This document shows positions 62,812 through 64,000 of a stretch of DNA of 64,000 nucleotides, one piece after another. The position numbers and the translations under genes were made by a program. Positions within the stretch are counted from its first letter, which is position 1. Each line of letters starts with the position of its first letter. The notes beneath the pieces were generated by a model. The model made no database searches. It worked only from the letters and a program-made list of their open reading frames with translations, and had not been told where the DNA came from. Source of the DNA: Candidatus Poribacteria bacterium (GTDB taxonomy: Bacteria > Poribacteria > WGA-4E > WGA-3G); assembly GCA_012270865.1 (NCBI GenBank), contig JAAXHL010000113.1, positions 1 to 64,000 of the forward strand. The letters are read 5' to 3'.

Positions 62812-63159
62812 CGTAGGTTGGGTTGAACGGATTCCATCAGACCGGTGAAAACTGTAGAAAAATGCTGCCCTCTACACAAAACAAATCAGACAGATACCGA
62901 GTGAAACCCAACTTTTTTCTATGAGGGTATGAAGTTGGGTTTCACTACGTTTTTGAGCGTTACAACTCTCTGTTGGATTTGAGGGTATTTAGAACCTACA
63001 TATCTACTATTTCAGTTTCGTTCAACCCAACCTACGGCACTTTTTCTATGAGGGTATGAAGTTGGGTTTCACTTCGTTCTTGAGCGTTACGGCTCTCTGT
63101 TGGATTTGAGGGTATTTGGAATCCGTCTACCTTTTCAACTTCGTTCAACCCAACCTACG
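62812..63159. mobile_element. Repeat block, family F: 18-bp inverted repeats with duplicated 127-bp unit
   Basis: CGTAGGTTGGGTTGAACG (62812-62829) is the exact reverse complement of CGTTCAACCCAACCTACG at 63019-63036 and again at 63142-63159. Between them a unit of about 127 bases (CTATGAGGGTATGAAGTTGG and on) is present twice, starting near 62918 and 63045. A further 14-base inverted pair GTGAAACCCAACTT (62901-62914) and AAGTTGGGTTTCAC (62932-62945) lies inside. Confidence 0.75.
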
Positions 63160-63192
63160 GCACTTCCAATGTCCCTGCGCAGACGAAATTCC

Positions 63193-63220
63193 TTGACAAA
63201 TAGGTTAGATGTGTTAGACT
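63193..63220 (+). promoter_or_regulatory. Promoter of the second AAA-PD-(D/E)XK gene
   Basis: TTGACA at 63193-63198, a 16-base spacer and TAGACT at 63215-63220, about 75 bases upstream of ATG 63290. Confidence 0.55.
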
Positions 63221-63289
63221 TTTAGCACATTGTTCAATGCTGCAGATACCGAAAGTTCCTAACGATGTGAGCAACGAGAGGGAAAGAAA

Positions 63290-64000
63290 ATGAGAACATT
63301 CGGAACCCAAGGTCCCGTGAACTCTAAAGAGAACTATGTTGTCTCTCGCACTGAAGAGATCGCGGATTTTGTTGACAGGGTTAAAAAAGGCAAATACATC
63401 GTCCTCTTCGCACCGCGACAGACTGGCAAGACTACCTTTTTCCGAGCAGCTATGGATGCCCTCATAGCCAAAGAATATTTTCCAATCCAGCTGAATTTTG
63501 AACCATATATTGACTTAACACCTACAACTTTTTACGGCTACCTTCTCAAAGAAATTTACGAAAAAATTGAATCCGTTTTCCGAACGCGAGGCACCGAATT
63601 GCCCGAAAATTTGAAACATTTATTAACAGGTGTCGAACTAATAGACCACGTTTCAATGCGAAATTTTTTCCGACAACTTGCTGATTTTCTGCCATATAAG
63701 ATTGTCCTCGTCATTGACGAGTTTGATGCTATTCCACCAGATGCTGTTCGTGGTTTCCTTCACTCGCTCCGTTATATTTATCTTGACAACTCAGACTTCC
63801 GATGTCCTTATAGTGTCGGTATTGTTGGGGTCAAGAACATCACACAACTCAACTATGATCGATCCATCTCTCCATTCAATATCCAAGATGAGTTTCACTT
63901 GCCCAATTTCACACTCGCGCAAGTCGGTGAATTGCTTGAGCAGTATACAAATGAAGTGGGTCAAGCCTTTGCTCCTGAAGTTATTGCCGCTATCCACAAA
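63290..64000 (+). CDS. AAA ATPase, probable PD-(D/E)XK type (partial, runs off the right end)
   Basis: The first 237 codons of a gene that continues past the window. ATG 63290 has GAGAGGGAA upstream. It matches the protein at 26741-28360 from its first residues: MRTFGTQGPVNSKENYVVSR, then KKGKYIVLFAPRQTGKTTFF (Walker A), LVIDEFDAIP (Walker B), YSVGIVGVKNITQLNYDRS and SPFNIQDEFHLPNF. The C-terminal nuclease-like half lies outside. Paralogues of this type in many copies per genome are typical of the presumed host group. Confidence 0.82.
   Translation, partial: MRTFGTQGPVNSKENYVVSRTEEIADFVDRVKKGKYIVLFAPRQTGKTTFFRAAMDALIAKEYFPIQLNFEPYIDLTPTTFYGYLLKEIYEKIESVFRTRGTELPENLKHLLTGVELIDHVSMRNFFRQLADFLPYKIVLVIDEFDAIPPDAVRGFLHSLRYIYLDNSDFRCPYSVGIVGVKNITQLNYDRSISPFNIQDEFHLPNFTLAQVGELLEQYTNEVGQAFAPEVIAAIHK

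Larger units (their letters stand above)
62691..63289. other. Intergenic region dominated by inverted and direct repeats
   Basis: About 600 bases between divergent genes. It contains the extended -10 of the TlpA-like paralogue at its left, then the family F repeat block (62812-63159), then the promoter and leader of the AAA gene. No ORF. Confidence 0.6.

Noticed and set aside
1..64000. tRNA or rRNA genes
   Set aside because: I looked for TTCGA/TTCAA loops with flanking stems and for rRNA-like blocks on both strands and saw none that hold up by eye. A tRNAscan run would be decisive.

Overview
The window is a dense bacterial chromosome segment with about 55 protein genes on both strands. No tRNA, rRNA, CRISPR array or phage block was seen. 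The mix of genes and repeats resembles Candidatus Poribacteria or a related FCB-like marine or sponge-associated lineage: a phytanoyl-CoA dioxygenase family enzyme, a GH43-like propeller, secreted proteases with T9SS-like C-terminal domains, a PorV-like barrel, many lipoproteins, MqnD-type menaquinone genes, and repeated GCGGGGTTACAAACCCCGC palindromes. That placement is inference from content, not a phylogenetic result.

Layout. 1-2.0 kb: end of a HEPN-like gene, a PhyH-type oxygenase and a GH43-like protein. 2.0-4.3 kb: a compact type II restriction-modification pair. 4.3-5.2 kb: a small membrane protein and a secreted CBM9-like protein. 5.5-8.7 kb: the operon ftsH-folP-acpS. 9.1-13.2 kb: a PorV-like barrel, a GcvH homologue without the lipoyl lysine, a THUMP-type RNA methyltransferase and an MqnD-like protein. 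13.2-19.7 kb: a YjiK-like protein, a beta/gamma-crystallin-ThuA fusion, a giant flotillin with an expanded coiled coil and a zinc-ribbon protein. 19.7-30.1 kb: M6 protease, lipoprotein, DinG-like helicase, HtrA, an AAA-PD-(D/E)XK protein and an M28 peptidase. 30.2-36.7 kb: a TGS GTPase, a VWA protein, an M20 amidohydrolase and a TPR protein. 36.9-44.4 kb: aconitase, small proteins, CstA and xylose isomerase. 44.7-49.8 kb: thrC, scpB, scpA, an M50 protease and a CCA-adding-type enzyme. 50-56.7 kb: cyclase, two GNAT paralogues, an inositol monophosphatase-like enzyme, a DCC-lipase maturation factor fusion and a DegT aminotransferase. 56.9-64 kb: a tandem-Cache lipoprotein, an ELM1-like protein, a lipoprotein, two TlpA-like TPR paralogues and the start of a second AAA-PD-(D/E)XK protein.

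How it fits together. Housekeeping modules (ftsH-folP-acpS, scpA-scpB-thrC, acnA, cstA, xylA) are interleaved with secreted or envelope proteins. Two secreted peptidases end in the same LAIL(K/R) tail of an Ig-like C-terminal domain. With the PorV-like barrel, this suggests a type IX-like export route (inference).

Non-coding DNA. The gaps carry at least six families of short elements with terminal inverted repeats, some nested in each other. Several good sigma70-type promoters, some with extended -10 TGTTATACT, and a few hairpin terminators can be read directly.

Most interesting items: the mosaic palindromic element families, the GcvH homologue lacking its lipoylation lysine, the crystallin-ThuA fusion beside the repeat-expanded flotillin, and the redox-dead paralogue of a TlpA-like protein.
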